A stretch of DNA of 64,000 nt from NCBI GenBank assembly GCA_030835125.1, contig JAUQWM010000044.1, positions 124,001-188,000 of the forward strand, written 5' to 3'. The translations under genes were made by a program, and so were the position numbers. Positions 45,526 through 54,479 of this stretch are shown one piece after another. This DNA comes from Gemmatimonadaceae bacterium. Lineage in GTDB: Bacteria > Gemmatimonadota > Gemmatimonadetes > Gemmatimonadales > Gemmatimonadaceae. Under the pieces are notes generated by a model. That model did not search any database, was not told the DNA's origin, and saw only the letters and a list, made by a program, of their open reading frames with translations. Every line of letters starts with the position of its first letter. The stretch's first letter is position 1.

Positions 45526-46829
45526 GCGGCCGGTGGCGGCGGGGCAGGCTCCCCGAGGAGCGCCGCGACCATCCTGTAGGACCGCTCACCGGCCCCAAGG
45601 CCGCGCTCGACGAAGGTGCGTGCCGCCGCGCCCGCGGCGTCGCGTGCTGCCGGGTCGCCGAGCCATGACTCCAGGACCTCGATCATCTCGTCCAGCGTGA
45701 CGACGGCGTCGCCGCCGCGGCTGCGGTGCAGCATCACGGCGTCGCGGCTGTTGGAGTGCCGCGGCCCGAACACCACCGGGACGCCAAATGCCGCCGGCTC
45801 CAGCACCGAGTGCAGGCCTGCGTCATGGAAGCCCCCGCCCACGAACGCGACCGTCGCCAGGCTGTACAGGTCACCCAGGACCCCCGTGCGATCGACGAGC
45901 ACGACGTCCGCGGTTTCGCTCGCCGGGGTGCCGAGCCTGGCGATCGACAGGCCCTGGTCCCGGGCCCAGGCCTCGATCGGCTGCAGGTGCGACTCGGTGG
46001 GCTCATGCGGCGCGATCACCAGCCGGGCATCGTAAAGGTCGCGGCGAACCGCGCTCCATGCCTCGAGCAGGACTTCCTCGTCGGATGGCCAGGTCGAACC
46101 TGCGACCAGCGTGGGTCGCGGATCCCGGAGCGGCGCCAGGAGCGCACTGCCCGGGTCGACGCGCAATGCACGCTCCCACACCTGGTCGTACCTGGTGTCG
46201 CCCGTGACCAGCACCACCGCCGGATCGGAGCCGAGGGCGACGATCCGCTCGGCATCCGCCTCGGTGGCCGCACCCACGGCATCGAGGTTCTCGTAGCACT
46301 CGTGGAGCAGCGACGAGGCGATCCCGCCGGAGCGCGATGAGACATCGGAGACCGTACCGGAGATGAGCCCGAGCCGGACTCCGCGCCGGGACGCTTCCCC
46401 CACCAGGACCGGCCAGACATCGAGCTTGCTGAACACCAGGGCAGTAGGGCGGAGCGCGTCCAGCACCGCCGCGGCATCCCCCGCCGTGTCGAAGGGGAGG
46501 TAGTCGGTGAAATCGGCACCCAGCGAGTGCGCGAAGGCCTCAGCGCTCGGTGAGAAGAACGTGAAGGCCAGCTGCACGTCCGGTCGCCTGGCACGAACGA
46601 GGTCCAGCACCACCCGCGCCTGGAGTCCTTCCCCCACCGAGGGCGCGTGCAGCCACAGGAGCGGCCTTCGGGTATCCCGGTGCCGGCTCCAGGCCGCGAA
46701 TCGCCGCCTGATTCCTCGCCTGGCGGCGAGGGACCGCGACAGCTTGGAGTGGCCAGCCGGGGCCAACGCCGCCGCGGACCTGGCCAGTTGACCGACCGCG
46801 CCATAGACGAGGCGCAGGGCGGGGTTCAT
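45522..46829 (-). CDS. waaA: 3-deoxy-D-manno-octulosonic acid (Kdo) transferase
   Basis: 435 residues. The N-terminal glycosyltransferase domain has LWLHAPSVGEGLQARVVLD and FTFFSPSAEAF with DYLPFDT; the C-terminal nucleotide-binding domain has LVAGSTWPSDEEVLLEAW, IAPHEPTESHLQ and VGGGFHDAGLHSVLEPAAFG. It transfers Kdo from CMP-Kdo to lipid A, so the organism probably makes Kdo-containing lipopolysaccharide. Start and upstream dsbA-like stop share one base (TGATG). Confidence 0.94.
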   Translation of the reverse strand: MNPALRLVYGAVGQLARSAAALAPAGHSKLSRSLAARRGIRRRFAAWSRHRDTRRPLLWLHAPSVGEGLQARVVLDLVRARRPDVQLAFTFFSPSAEAFAHSLGADFTDYLPFDTAGDAAAVLDALRPTALVFSKLDVWPVLVGEASRRGVRLGLISGTVSDVSSRSGGIASSLLHECYENLDAVGAATEADAERIVALGSDPAVVLVTGDTRYDQVWERALRVDPGSALLAPLRDPRPTLVAGSTWPSDEEVLLEAWSAVRRDLYDARLVIAPHEPTESHLQPIEAWARDQGLSIARLGTPASETADVVLVDRTGVLGDLYSLATVAFVGGGFHDAGLHSVLEPAAFGVPVVFGPRHSNSRDAVMLHRSRGGDAVVTLDEMIEVLESWLGDPAARDAAGAAARTFVERGLGAGERSYRMVAALLGEPAPPPPAA

Positions 46830-47533
46830 CAGGGCTGCGAGGCGCCCCCGGCGCGCGCGATCGCGGAGTCGAGCAATGGCCGCAGACGGCTCGCCGGAAT
46901 CGCGCCGCTGACTACCTGCGAGCCGATGAAGAAGGTGGGCGTCTGGTTGACGCCACCTGACATGCCACGGTCGAGGTCGGCATCCACCAAGGGCATCATC
47001 ACGTCATCGACGAGGCATTGGTTCCAGGTCGCGCTGTCGACGCCGGCCTCGATGGCGATCTTCCGGAAGGTCGGCACGGCGTCGGGGAGCGGCGTCCACT
47101 GGTCCTGGGCGGCAAAGATGCGATCGTGGACCGGCCAGAACTTCCCCTGCGCGCCGGCGCACATGGCTGCCTCAGCCGCGCTGCGCGCGTGCTGATGCTG
47201 GCTGAGGGGAAAGTTCGTATACGCGAACCTGACCTTTCCCGTCGCGACGTAGTCGCGCAGGATCTCCTCCGAGAAGGAGTCGTGCCAGTATTTGCAGGCG
47301 GGACACTGGAAGTCGCTCGCCATGACGAGCCAGACGCGCGCGTCCGCGTTGCCCTGGATGCGCGACGTATCGGCGGCGGTGACGCGCGGATCGGTCGCCG
47401 CCTGCGCAGCGGCGGCTCCCCCCGGAGCGACAGCCGCCGCATCACCCTCGCGAACCTCGACGTCCCTGCTGCAGGCACCGGCCACAAGGGTGACCACGAG
47501 CAGGCGGACCATGGACTGGTAGAATCGTGTCAT
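46829..47533 (-). CDS. DsbA-like thiol oxidoreductase lipoprotein
   Basis: 234 residues. Lipobox VAGAC (Cys21). The thioredoxin fold carries FQCPACKYWH, a CPAC active site, preceded by VWLVMASD; the helical insert and the cis-Pro segment GVNQTPTFFIGSQVVSG are typical of DsbA/BdbD-like DSBA-family proteins. It probably catalyses disulfide exchange outside the cytoplasm. It overlaps waaA by one base and is divergent from the TPM-domain gene. Confidence 0.9.
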   Translation of the reverse strand: MTRFYQSMVRLLVVTLVAGACSRDVEVREGDAAAVAPGGAAAAQAATDPRVTAADTSRIQGNADARVWLVMASDFQCPACKYWHDSFSEEILRDYVATGKVRFAYTNFPLSQHQHARSAAEAAMCAGAQGKFWPVHDRIFAAQDQWTPLPDAVPTFRKIAIEAGVDSATWNQCLVDDVMMPLVDADLDRGMSGGVNQTPTFFIGSQVVSGAIPASRLRPLLDSAIARAGGASQP

Positions 47534-47657
47534 TTCGAAACACCTGGGGTGATGGGCGCGTAATGCGCTAAAGATAGACAGAAGCGGGAAGATGGGAGAT
47601 GGCCTGCTCTCATTCCTGCTGATACGGCGTCACCGTTGCCGAGGTCACGAGCCAGAA

Positions 47658-48506
47658 TTGAATATCCTGATCGCCGTCCTGTTGGCGACGCAGCAGCTGG
47701 AGTTGCCGCCCGCGCCTCGTGGCTATGGCACGAGTGCCGCCGAGGTGGTCGTTGACGCCGCCGGTGTGCTCGACCCCGGCACGATCAGCCGGTTGAATCG
47801 CATCGCGTTCGAGCTGAAGGCGAGGACCGGCGGTGAAATGGCGATCGTCACCATGCCCGACCTGCGAGGCCGGGACGTGGCCGACGTTGCGTTGCGCATC
47901 GGGCGCGACTGGGGAGTTGGCGCGTCGGCGGGCGTCGGCAATCGCACGCGCAACGCCGGCGTGGTGGTGCTGGTGGTGCCGAAGGAGACGTCCTCGGATG
48001 GGAGGGGGCACGTCCGGATCGAAGTCGGCCGCGGTGTCGAGGGCTTTGTGCCTGACGGGGTTGCGGGCGACATCCAGCGCGCAGCGATCCCGCTCTTCCA
48101 GCGCCAGGACTACGGCGGCGCCATCGTGCAGATCGTGTCGGCGCTATCGGCCCGCTACGCGGCCGAGTTCGGCGTGACCCTCGATACCTCCCTGGTGCCG
48201 CGATTCCGGGAGGTGCAGGGGCCGCCACGAGCCGTTACGATCCCGCCGGGCGTCATCATCTTCCTTGTGTTTGTCGCGTTCCTCATCCTGTCCGGGTTGG
48301 GTCGCGCGAGCCGGGGCGGTCGTGGCGGCGGCAACGGGTGCCTCAACCTGCTCTGGCTGATCTCGGTCGCGCAGTCCGGCTCCCGGCATCGCGGCGGATG
48401 GGGCGGGGGCGGCTTTGGCGGCGGCAGTTTCGGGGGAAGCGGCGGGTTCGGCGGGTTCGGGGGAGGGGGCGGGTTCAGCGGCGGCGGATCAAGCGGGAGC
48501 TGGTGA
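47658..48506 (+). CDS. TPM-domain (YgcG-like) membrane protein
   Basis: About 282 residues from TTG 47658; the frame opens at ATG 47592, but LNILIAVLLATQQLE looks like the true signal. The TPM domain (about 20-150) has AAGVLDPGTISRLNRIAFEL and VVVLVVPKETSSDGRGHVRIEVGRGVEG. A transmembrane helix (VIIFLVFVAFLILSGLG) and a Gly/Ser-rich cytoplasmic tail follow. TPM proteins cluster with LemA, which lies two genes downstream; roles in envelope stress or photosystem repair are known for relatives. Confidence 0.87.
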   Translation: MNILIAVLLATQQLELPPAPRGYGTSAAEVVVDAAGVLDPGTISRLNRIAFELKARTGGEMAIVTMPDLRGRDVADVALRIGRDWGVGASAGVGNRTRNAGVVVLVVPKETSSDGRGHVRIEVGRGVEGFVPDGVAGDIQRAAIPLFQRQDYGGAIVQIVSALSARYAAEFGVTLDTSLVPRFREVQGPPRAVTIPPGVIIFLVFVAFLILSGLGRASRGGRGGGNGCLNLLWLISVAQSGSRHRGGWGGGGFGGGSFGGSGGFGGFGGGGGFSGGGSSGSW

Positions 48507-48510
48507 CCAC

Positions 48511-49221
48511 ATGGCACGGATGAATCTCGAGGAACTCGTCAGGCAGCTTACCCTCGCCCATGAGGGGCGCCTTCGCTGCGTCGCGCTGTACGGCTCGGCC
48601 GCGCGCGGCGAGCAGGTATCACAGCACGCCAACCTGAACGTGCTGGTGATCGTCGACGCGATCGACATGGATCACCTGCGCCGGGAGGCCGGGGTCGCGC
48701 TGGCGTGGCGCGAGGCCGGGAATCCCCCACCGCTCACGCTGACGGTGGCCGAGTGGCACGGGTCGGCGGACATCTTCCCGATGGAGTATGCCGATATCCT
48801 GGCGCACCACCGGATCCTCCACGGGGCGCTCCCGGGCGAGCGGCCGGTGGTGCGCCGGGCGGACCTGCGCCTGCAACTCGAGCATGAGACCCTGAGCAAG
48901 GTCCTGCGCCTGCGGCACGCGGTGCTCTCGTCAGGCGGCGCGCCGAAGGCGCTGGCGCAACTGCTCGAGGACAGCATGTCGACGATCATGGTGCTGTTGC
49001 GGGCGACGCTGCGGCTGGCGGGCGAGGAACCACCGACCGAGTCGAGCGCGGTGATCGATCGCGTGGGCGCGGTGACCGGCGTGCCGGTTGCAGCCTTCAC
49101 GCGCGTGCTGGCTCACGCGCGGGGCGGGTCGAAGGTGGCCGGGGACGCTGCCGTGGCGCTCACGTCGGAGTACCTCGCCGGGGTGTCGGCGCTGGCGAGC
49201 TGGGTGAACGCGCAGGAGTAG
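48511..49221 (+). CDS. nucleotidyltransferase-fold protein with a degenerate active site
   Basis: 236 residues. The fold start LRCVALYGSAARGEQVSQHA matches the GS motif of Pol-beta-like nucleotidyltransferases (G28-S29), but the metal-binding DxD is replaced by N41-L-N43 (HANLNVLVIVD), so catalysis is unlikely. The C-terminal half is helical (LRLRHAVLSSGGAPKALAQL). It starts 4 bp after the TPM gene and is probably co-transcribed. A non-enzymatic scaffold or sensor role is inferred. Confidence 0.7.
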   Translation: MARMNLEELVRQLTLAHEGRLRCVALYGSAARGEQVSQHANLNVLVIVDAIDMDHLRREAGVALAWREAGNPPPLTLTVAEWHGSADIFPMEYADILAHHRILHGALPGERPVVRRADLRLQLEHETLSKVLRLRHAVLSSGGAPKALAQLLEDSMSTIMVLLRATLRLAGEEPPTESSAVIDRVGAVTGVPVAAFTRVLAHARGGSKVAGDAAVALTSEYLAGVSALASWVNAQE

Positions 49222-49226
49222 GGAGG

Positions 49227-49262
49227 GCAGAGTGCAGAGTGCAGAGTGCAGAGTGCAGAATC
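49227..49262. repeat. 7-bp tandem repeat GCAGAGT
   Basis: Four to five perfect copies of GCAGAGT follow the nucleotidyltransferase-like stop. A complementary CTCTGCA-type arm is not present here, but copies appear at 63220-63253. Confidence 0.88.
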
Positions 49263-49321
49263 AAGAATTGCAGAGGGATTTCCTCATGACGGCTCGATTA
49301 CCATCCCAAGGAGCATGGCAC

Positions 49322-49879
49322 ATGCGTGGTATCCTGGCAGTTGCGCTGGTCGCGCTTACGACTGGTTGCGGCTACAACACCATCCAGTCCAATGACGAGG
49401 CCGCGAGCGCGGCCAAGCAACAGATCGAGGTGCAACTGCAGCGCCGGGCTGACCTGATCGGGAACCTGGTCGAGACGGTGAAGGGTCAGGCGCAGCAGGA
49501 GCTCGAGGTGTTCACTCGGGTGGCCGAGGCGCGCGCCGGCATCACGCGCGCGATCCAGGGCGGCGATGCGCAGGAGATGGCGGTCGCGAACGAGCAACTG
49601 ACGACGGCGGTCCGCGGGCTGAACATCGCCGTCGAGGCGTATCCGCAGATCAAGTCCGACCAGGCGTTCCTGCGTCTCCAGGACGAGCTGACAGGGACCG
49701 AGAACCGCATCGCGGTGTCGAGGACGGACTACAATGAGGCCGTCCAGCGGCACAACACCTACATCCGTCGCTTCCCGGCCGTGCTCACGGCAAAGGTGAT
49801 CGGGGCCAAGGCCCGGGAGTACTTCGAGGTGACGGAACCGGCCAACCGGAACGCGCCGAAGGTGGACTTCAAGAAGTAG
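49322..49879 (+). CDS. LemA-family lipoprotein
   Basis: 185 residues from the ATG at 49322, preceded by AAGGAG at good spacing. Lipobox LTTGC (Cys16). The long helices NDEAASAAKQQIEVQLQRRA, DLIGNLVETVKGQAQQELEV and TYIRRFPAVLTAKVIGAKAR are the LemA signature. LemA normally has an uncleaved N-terminal helix; the lipobox version is common in this type of genome. It is a usual partner of TPM proteins. A longer start at 49286 is possible. Confidence 0.9.
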   Translation: MRGILAVALVALTTGCGYNTIQSNDEAASAAKQQIEVQLQRRADLIGNLVETVKGQAQQELEVFTRVAEARAGITRAIQGGDAQEMAVANEQLTTAVRGLNIAVEAYPQIKSDQAFLRLQDELTGTENRIAVSRTDYNEAVQRHNTYIRRFPAVLTAKVIGAKAREYFEVTEPANRNAPKVDFKK

Positions 49880-50030
49880 GGCAAAGCGCAAGGCGCCGAG
49901 GAGGGCGACGGGCGGGGGGTCAGGGTGGAGTGCCGGACCACGCGTCCGTTCGCACCGCGCCGGCCCAACTGGGCAGTTCCCCCTTCCCCCTTTGCGCTTT
50001 GCGCTCTGCGCTCTACGCTCGTACTCTTCC
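49880..50030. repeat. hairpin of 7-bp repeats (GCAAAGC / GCTTTGC)
   Basis: GGGCAAAGCGCAAGGCGCCG after the LemA stop pairs with CTTTGCGCTTTGCGCTCTGC at 49990-50010. The 7-bp unit GCGCTTT/GCGCTCT continues to the start of the next gene. Confidence 0.78.
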
Positions 50031-50033
50031 CCC

Positions 50034-50498
50034 ATGATTCGCGGTCATGTCCTGCGCCTGACGGCGCTTCCAGTCTCGGCAGTACTGCTCTTTGGGGCGT
50101 GTTATCGCTACGTGCCGACGACTGGCGACGTGGTGGTTGGTTCCGCGTATCGTGGGCACCTGTCGGCCGAGGGTTCGCAGCGAGTGGCACCGCTGCTGGG
50201 GGTCGATGTCGAGCGGTTTGACGGGCGCATCGTTTCCGTGCTCGACACCGCGTACCTGGTTGCCATGAGTGCGACGGTCAAGCGCAGCGACCCGCGGGCC
50301 ACGATCTGGACCGGCGAGCAACTCGTGATTCCGCGCAATGCCGTGAGCCGGATCGAGCTGCGCGAGCTCGACCGCCCGCGCACCGTGCGGGCGGCGGCCC
50401 TTTCAGCGGGCGGGATGCTCCTGCTGGGGGCGGTCGTGCTGTCCGTGAAGGGCCTGGTGAGCGGGAGCAACCCGGGCCCGGTCGTCACTCCGCCCTGA
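50034..50498 (+). CDS. lipoprotein, paralog of the protein at 43334
   Basis: 154 residues. Lipobox LFGAC (Cys23), then CYRYVPTTGDVVVGSAYRGH, a beta domain (GVDVERFDGRIVSVLDTAYL, TGEQLVIPRNAVSRIELREL) and one hydrophobic helix (AALSAGGMLLLGAVVLSV) near the C-terminus. Layout and the CY-Y-P motif match the 43334 protein. Probably a periplasm-facing, membrane-tethered protein; function is unknown. Confidence 0.7.
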   Translation: MIRGHVLRLTALPVSAVLLFGACYRYVPTTGDVVVGSAYRGHLSAEGSQRVAPLLGVDVERFDGRIVSVLDTAYLVAMSATVKRSDPRATIWTGEQLVIPRNAVSRIELRELDRPRTVRAAALSAGGMLLLGAVVLSVKGLVSGSNPGPVVTPP

Positions 50499-50525
50499 CC
50501 TCGTTTCCCCCGCGCTGGCGCGGGG

Positions 50526-52070
50526 TCAGGAAGTTGCGGCGCGTTCCTTCGGGAAGAGCGAGTCCCCCTTGGCGACGTGCCAGGCCGTCGCGTCGAGCGC
50601 CATGAGGTCGGCGAAGCGTTGCGCAGCCACGTCGCCGGGCCCCCCGAGCTGCCGCCAGAGGGCGGCGGCCTTGCCCGGCATGAACGGCTGCAGGAGCACG
50701 GCAAAGCGCGCCAGCTGGCGCATGAGCGACGCCAGTGTCTCGTCCAGCGCGGCCGCCAGGGCGGGATCCCTGGCCTGCTTCCACGGGGCCTGGTGGTCCA
50801 CGTATTCGTTGCCGCGCGCCACCATGCGCCACACCGCCTGCAGCGCCTCGTGGTGCAGGTACCCGCGGCTGCCGTCCAGCGCCGCGTGGTACGCCGCGAG
50901 GTCGACGGCGTCGGCGTCGTCGAGCGCGGTGCGCGGGCCGGGGGGCACGATGGCGCCGCGGTAGCGCTCGACCATGGCGATCGACCGGCTGGCCAGGTTG
51001 CCTAACGCGTTGGCGAGGTCGGCGGTGTAGCGCTCGTCGAATCGCTCCCAGCTGAAGTTGCCGTCGGCGTCGAACGGTACTTCGCGCAGGAGGAAGTACC
51101 GGAGGGCATCGGCGCCGTACCGCGCGATGGCCTCGGCGACGTCCAGCTTCGCGCCGGCAGACTTGCTGAGCCGCTCGCCGGCGAAGTTCACGAACCCGTG
51201 CGCCCAGACGCGGCGCGGCAACGGCAGCTCCGCGGCCTGGAGCATCGCGGGCCACACGATCGCGTGGAGGCGGGTGATGTCCTTGCCGATCACGTGGAGG
51301 TCCGCCGGCCACCGCTCCCGCCACGACCGGTCCGGGTATCCGGTCGCGGTCAGGTAGTTCGGCAGCGCGTCGAACCACACCCACGTGCCCTGGGTCTCGC
51401 CGCCGCTGGACGCGATCGGGAAGGGAATCGCCCAGGCGAGGCGCGAGCGCGTGATCGAGATGTCCTCGGCGCCTTCCGCGAGCAGCCCCAGCATCTCGTT
51501 GCGGCGGGCTTCCGGCTGCAGGAAGTCCGGTCGCTCGGCAAACAGGCGCTTGAGGAAGTCGCCATATCGCGAGAGCCGGAAGAACCAGTTGCGCTCCTCG
51601 GTCCACTGCAGCTCACGCGTGGGGTGGAGGACGCACTTGCCGTCGGCGATCTCGTTCTCGCGCTTGAACAGCTCGCAGCCGACGCAGTACCAGCCCTCGT
51701 AGGTCCGTTCGTAGAAGTCGTCCGGCGAGCTGTCGTGAATGCGCTTGATGAGCGCTCGCGCCCCGGCCTTGTGGGCGGGGTCGGTGGTCCGGATGAACTG
51801 GTCGTACGAGATATCGAGCGCCTTCCACATCGCCTGGAAACGGCCGGCGATGTCGTCAACGAACGCCTGGGGGGCGATGCCCCGCTCGGCCGCCGCCTGC
51901 GCGACCTTCTGTCCGTGCTCATCCATCCCGGTGAGGAAGTGGACGTCGTCCCCGGCCAGTCGGCGATAACGCGCGATCACGTCGGCACCGATCTTCTCGT
52001 ACGCGTGACCGATGTGCGGGTCACCGTTGGCGTAGTCGATGGCGGTCGTGACGTAGAACCGGCCGGCCAT
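50526..52070 (-). CDS. metG: methionyl-tRNA synthetase
   Basis: 514 residues, lacking the C-terminal tRNA-binding extension of some homologs. FYVTTAIDYANGDPHIGHAY holds the HIGH motif; CVGCELFKRENEIADGKC carries the zinc-knuckle Cys; the KMSKS motif is ERLSKSAGAKLD; anticodon-binding helices (NALGNLASRSIAMVERYRG) follow. It charges tRNA-Met. Its start shares a base with the stop of the RicT-like gene (TGATG). One TTA codon lies in NALG. Confidence 0.96.
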   Translation of the reverse strand: MAGRFYVTTAIDYANGDPHIGHAYEKIGADVIARYRRLAGDDVHFLTGMDEHGQKVAQAAAERGIAPQAFVDDIAGRFQAMWKALDISYDQFIRTTDPAHKAGARALIKRIHDSSPDDFYERTYEGWYCVGCELFKRENEIADGKCVLHPTRELQWTEERNWFFRLSRYGDFLKRLFAERPDFLQPEARRNEMLGLLAEGAEDISITRSRLAWAIPFPIASSGGETQGTWVWFDALPNYLTATGYPDRSWRERWPADLHVIGKDITRLHAIVWPAMLQAAELPLPRRVWAHGFVNFAGERLSKSAGAKLDVAEAIARYGADALRYFLLREVPFDADGNFSWERFDERYTADLANALGNLASRSIAMVERYRGAIVPPGPRTALDDADAVDLAAYHAALDGSRGYLHHEALQAVWRMVARGNEYVDHQAPWKQARDPALAAALDETLASLMRQLARFAVLLQPFMPGKAAALWRQLGGPGDVAAQRFADLMALDATAWHVAKGDSLFPKERAATS

Positions 52071-53350
52071 CAGGTATCTCCGCCCTGGCCACGGGCGGGC
52101 CCATCGGAGCTGCCTTCGGGACCACGGGTCCCGCTCTCAGGCCCCTGCTCGCCTCCCTGGCGCTCAGGTCCACGGTTCCGACGCCCGCCTCGACGACCGC
52201 GGCGACGTCGGCGACGCTCTGGCCGAGCCGCCTGGCCCTCGCCATCGGCCGCCGACGGGGCGTCTCCGGCCTCGTCGTCCTCGCCATCTTCCTCATCGCC
52301 AGCACGCTCGTCAGGCACCGAGTCCGGCGCGGAGGGCGCGGAGGGCGCGGTGGCGGCGGCCGGCGCGACGGGCAACTGGCGGGATGACGGCGGTGACGAC
52401 GTCGCGGAGGCCCGCGGCACCCATGCCGGCAATTCCACCGTGTCCTGGAGAAGGATCACCTCATCGGGGACGCCTTCCAGCGGCGACATCAGGGCCTCTT
52501 CCTCGCCCGTGGGTTCGTGCACGCGATCGGCGCCCATCTCCTGCCGGAGCTCGGCGAGGGGGACGATCCGCGTTTCCCCATCCTCGGCGCGCAACGTCAC
52601 GCGCTCGCGGAAGATGTCATTCGCGATGACCTTCTCCTGGCCCTTTCCGGTCGCGACGACCTTGCCCTCCTTGGGGAAGCGCTTGCGCTGCTGCACGTAA
52701 AACTCGTGCTCGTATCGCAGGCAGCACATCAGCCGGCCGCAGGCCCCGGAGATCTGGCTCGGGTTGAGCGACAGCCGCTGGTCCTTGGCGACGCCGAGGT
52801 TGACCGGTCGCAGCTCGGGCAGCCAGGCGGCCGAGCAGTACTCGCGACCGCACCGCCCGATGCCCGACAGGCGGCGCGCCTCGTCGCGCACCCCGATCTG
52901 CTTCAGCTCGATGCGAGTCCGGAACGCCGAGGCGAGTTCGCGAACAAGGTTGCGGAAGTCGACGCGTTTCTCGGCGGTGAAATAGAACGTGAGCTTGCGC
53001 CTGTCCCACCGCCACTCCGCGTCGGACAGCTTCATGGCCAGGCCATTGGCGCGGACGCGTTCCGATGCCTTCCGCCGGGCGGTTTCATCCTGTTCGCGGA
53101 GGTCCTGCAGGCGCTTCAGGTCCTCGGCGGTCGCGACCCGGCGGGCAACCTGCGCCACGGGCTGGTCGCCAATGGCGTGCCGGCTGCCCTTCGCCCGCAG
53201 TTGCGCCAGTTCCCCAACCGCATGCACGTGGCCCAGGTCCTCGCCGCGATCCGCCTCGACGATGACCGGAGCCTTGAGCGCGGGGGGTTCCTCCCCTTCC
53301 CAGAGGAAGAACTCCTTCCGGTTTCCCTTGAAGCAGACCTCGATGAGCAC
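52070..53350 (-). CDS. PSP1-domain protein, RicT/YaaT-like
   Basis: 426 residues. The PSP1 core (about 90-230) includes RKLTFYFTAEKRVDFRNLVR, IELKQIGVRDEARRLSGIGR, CGREYCSAAWL and ISGACGRLMCCLRYEHEFY, whose cysteines match the Fe-S-binding positions of RicT in Bacillus. A C-terminal low-complexity Glu/Gly/Arg region ([18 protein letters not shown]) is extra and may bind RNA. RicT relatives affect RNA processing and sporulation phosphorelay. It is translationally coupled to metG. Confidence 0.88.
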   Translation of the reverse strand: MLIEVCFKGNRKEFFLWEGEEPPALKAPVIVEADRGEDLGHVHAVGELAQLRAKGSRHAIGDQPVAQVARRVATAEDLKRLQDLREQDETARRKASERVRANGLAMKLSDAEWRWDRRKLTFYFTAEKRVDFRNLVRELASAFRTRIELKQIGVRDEARRLSGIGRCGREYCSAAWLPELRPVNLGVAKDQRLSLNPSQISGACGRLMCCLRYEHEFYVQQRKRFPKEGKVVATGKGQEKVIANDIFRERVTLRAEDGETRIVPLAELRQEMGADRVHEPTGEEEALMSPLEGVPDEVILLQDTVELPAWVPRASATSSPPSSRQLPVAPAAATAPSAPSAPDSVPDERAGDEEDGEDDEAGDAPSAADGEGQAARPERRRRRRGRRGGRRNRGPERQGGEQGPESGTRGPEGSSDGPARGQGGDT

Positions 53351-53508
53351 GAGACGGGAGAGGGGGAGGGGGAGGGTGAGGGGGGACCTGACCCGGCAGG
53401 ACGACGGGCCTGACTCAGGATAGTCAGTGGACGGCAGGCGAGGCTACTGACAACAGGCGCAGGAGGGCTTCGGAACCGGTCTCCGGTCTTTCGTCCCCCA
53501 TCTCCCAG
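53351..53508. other. spacer downstream of accA
   Basis: A G-rich GGGGGA-type repeat (53354-53385) precedes two GCCTGAC words and a small ACCGG-TCT-CCGGT hairpin near 53475. No gene seen. Confidence 0.4.
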
Positions 53509-54477
53509 CTACTCGGCCCATTGCCCCATCTTGAGGTACTTCTCCCGCCGGCGCCTGACGAGCTTGTCCGGCTTGAGCTTGCGGAGGTCCTCGAGGTTGC
53601 GGATCAGCGCCTCCTGCAGCGCCGCGGCCGAGGCCTCGTGGTTGGTGTGCGCGCCGCCGACCGGCTCGGGGATGATCTCATCGATCACCTTGAGGTCGTG
53701 CAGCTCCGGGGCCGTGATCTTGAGGGCCGACGCGGCGCGCTCGCGCATCTCGATGCTCTTGCCGTCCTTCCAGAGGATGGCGGCGCAGCCCTCGGCGGTG
53801 ATCACCGAGTAGACGGCGTTCTCCATCATCAGCACGCGGTCGGCGACGCCTAACGCCAACGCGCCGCCGGAGCCGCCCTCGCCGATCACCGTCGCCACCA
53901 GCGGGACCTGGAGCTGGCTCATCTCGAACAGGTTGCGGGCGATCGCCGCCGCCTGGCCGCGCTCCTCGGCGCCGAGGCCGGCCCACGCCCCCGGCGTGTC
54001 GATCAGCGTGAACACCGGTACGTGGAACTTCTCGGCCAGCTTCATCAGCCGGAGCGCCTTCCGGTATCCCTCCGGGTGCGGCATGCCGAAGTTGCGGCGC
54101 AGGTTCTCCTTGGTGTCGCGCCCGCGCTGGTGGCCGATCACCATCACGGTCTCCCCTTCCAGCCGTGCCCACCCGCCCACGATCGCCGCGTCTTCACGGA
54201 ACAACCGGTCGCCGGCCAGCTCGATGAAGTCGGTGAAGCACAGCCGGATGTAATCGAGGGTGAACGGCCGCCGGGGGCTGCGCGCGACGAGCAGGCGCTG
54301 CAGCGGCGTCAGGTTGCGGTACACCTCCTGGCGCAACGCCGAGAGCTTCTTCTCGAGCGGCGCGATTTCATCCTCGACCCGGATGCGCTGGTCGCCCGCG
54401 AGCTTCTTCAGCTCGTCGATCTGCTTCTCGAGTTCGGAGATCGGCTTCTCGAACTCGAGCGTCGGGGTGGACGCCAT
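53509..54477 (-). CDS. accA: acetyl-CoA carboxylase carboxyltransferase subunit alpha
   Basis: 322 residues, family length. FEKPISELEKQIDELKKLAG opens the protein; the crotonase fold shows DFIELAGDRLFREDAAIVGG, KENLRRNFGMPHPEGYRKAL, PVFTLIDTPGAWAGLGAEER, VIGEGGSGGALALGVADRVL and the C-terminal SAEGC-like VITAEGCAAILW. It transfers CO2 from biotin to acetyl-CoA with AccD. The ATG is 2 bp after the dnaE stop. LALG has a TTA codon. Confidence 0.97.
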   Translation of the reverse strand: MASTPTLEFEKPISELEKQIDELKKLAGDQRIRVEDEIAPLEKKLSALRQEVYRNLTPLQRLLVARSPRRPFTLDYIRLCFTDFIELAGDRLFREDAAIVGGWARLEGETVMVIGHQRGRDTKENLRRNFGMPHPEGYRKALRLMKLAEKFHVPVFTLIDTPGAWAGLGAEERGQAAAIARNLFEMSQLQVPLVATVIGEGGSGGALALGVADRVLMMENAVYSVITAEGCAAILWKDGKSIEMRERAASALKITAPELHDLKVIDEIIPEPVGGAHTNHEASAAALQEALIRNLEDLRKLKPDKLVRRRREKYLKMGQWAE

Positions 54478-54479
54478 CG

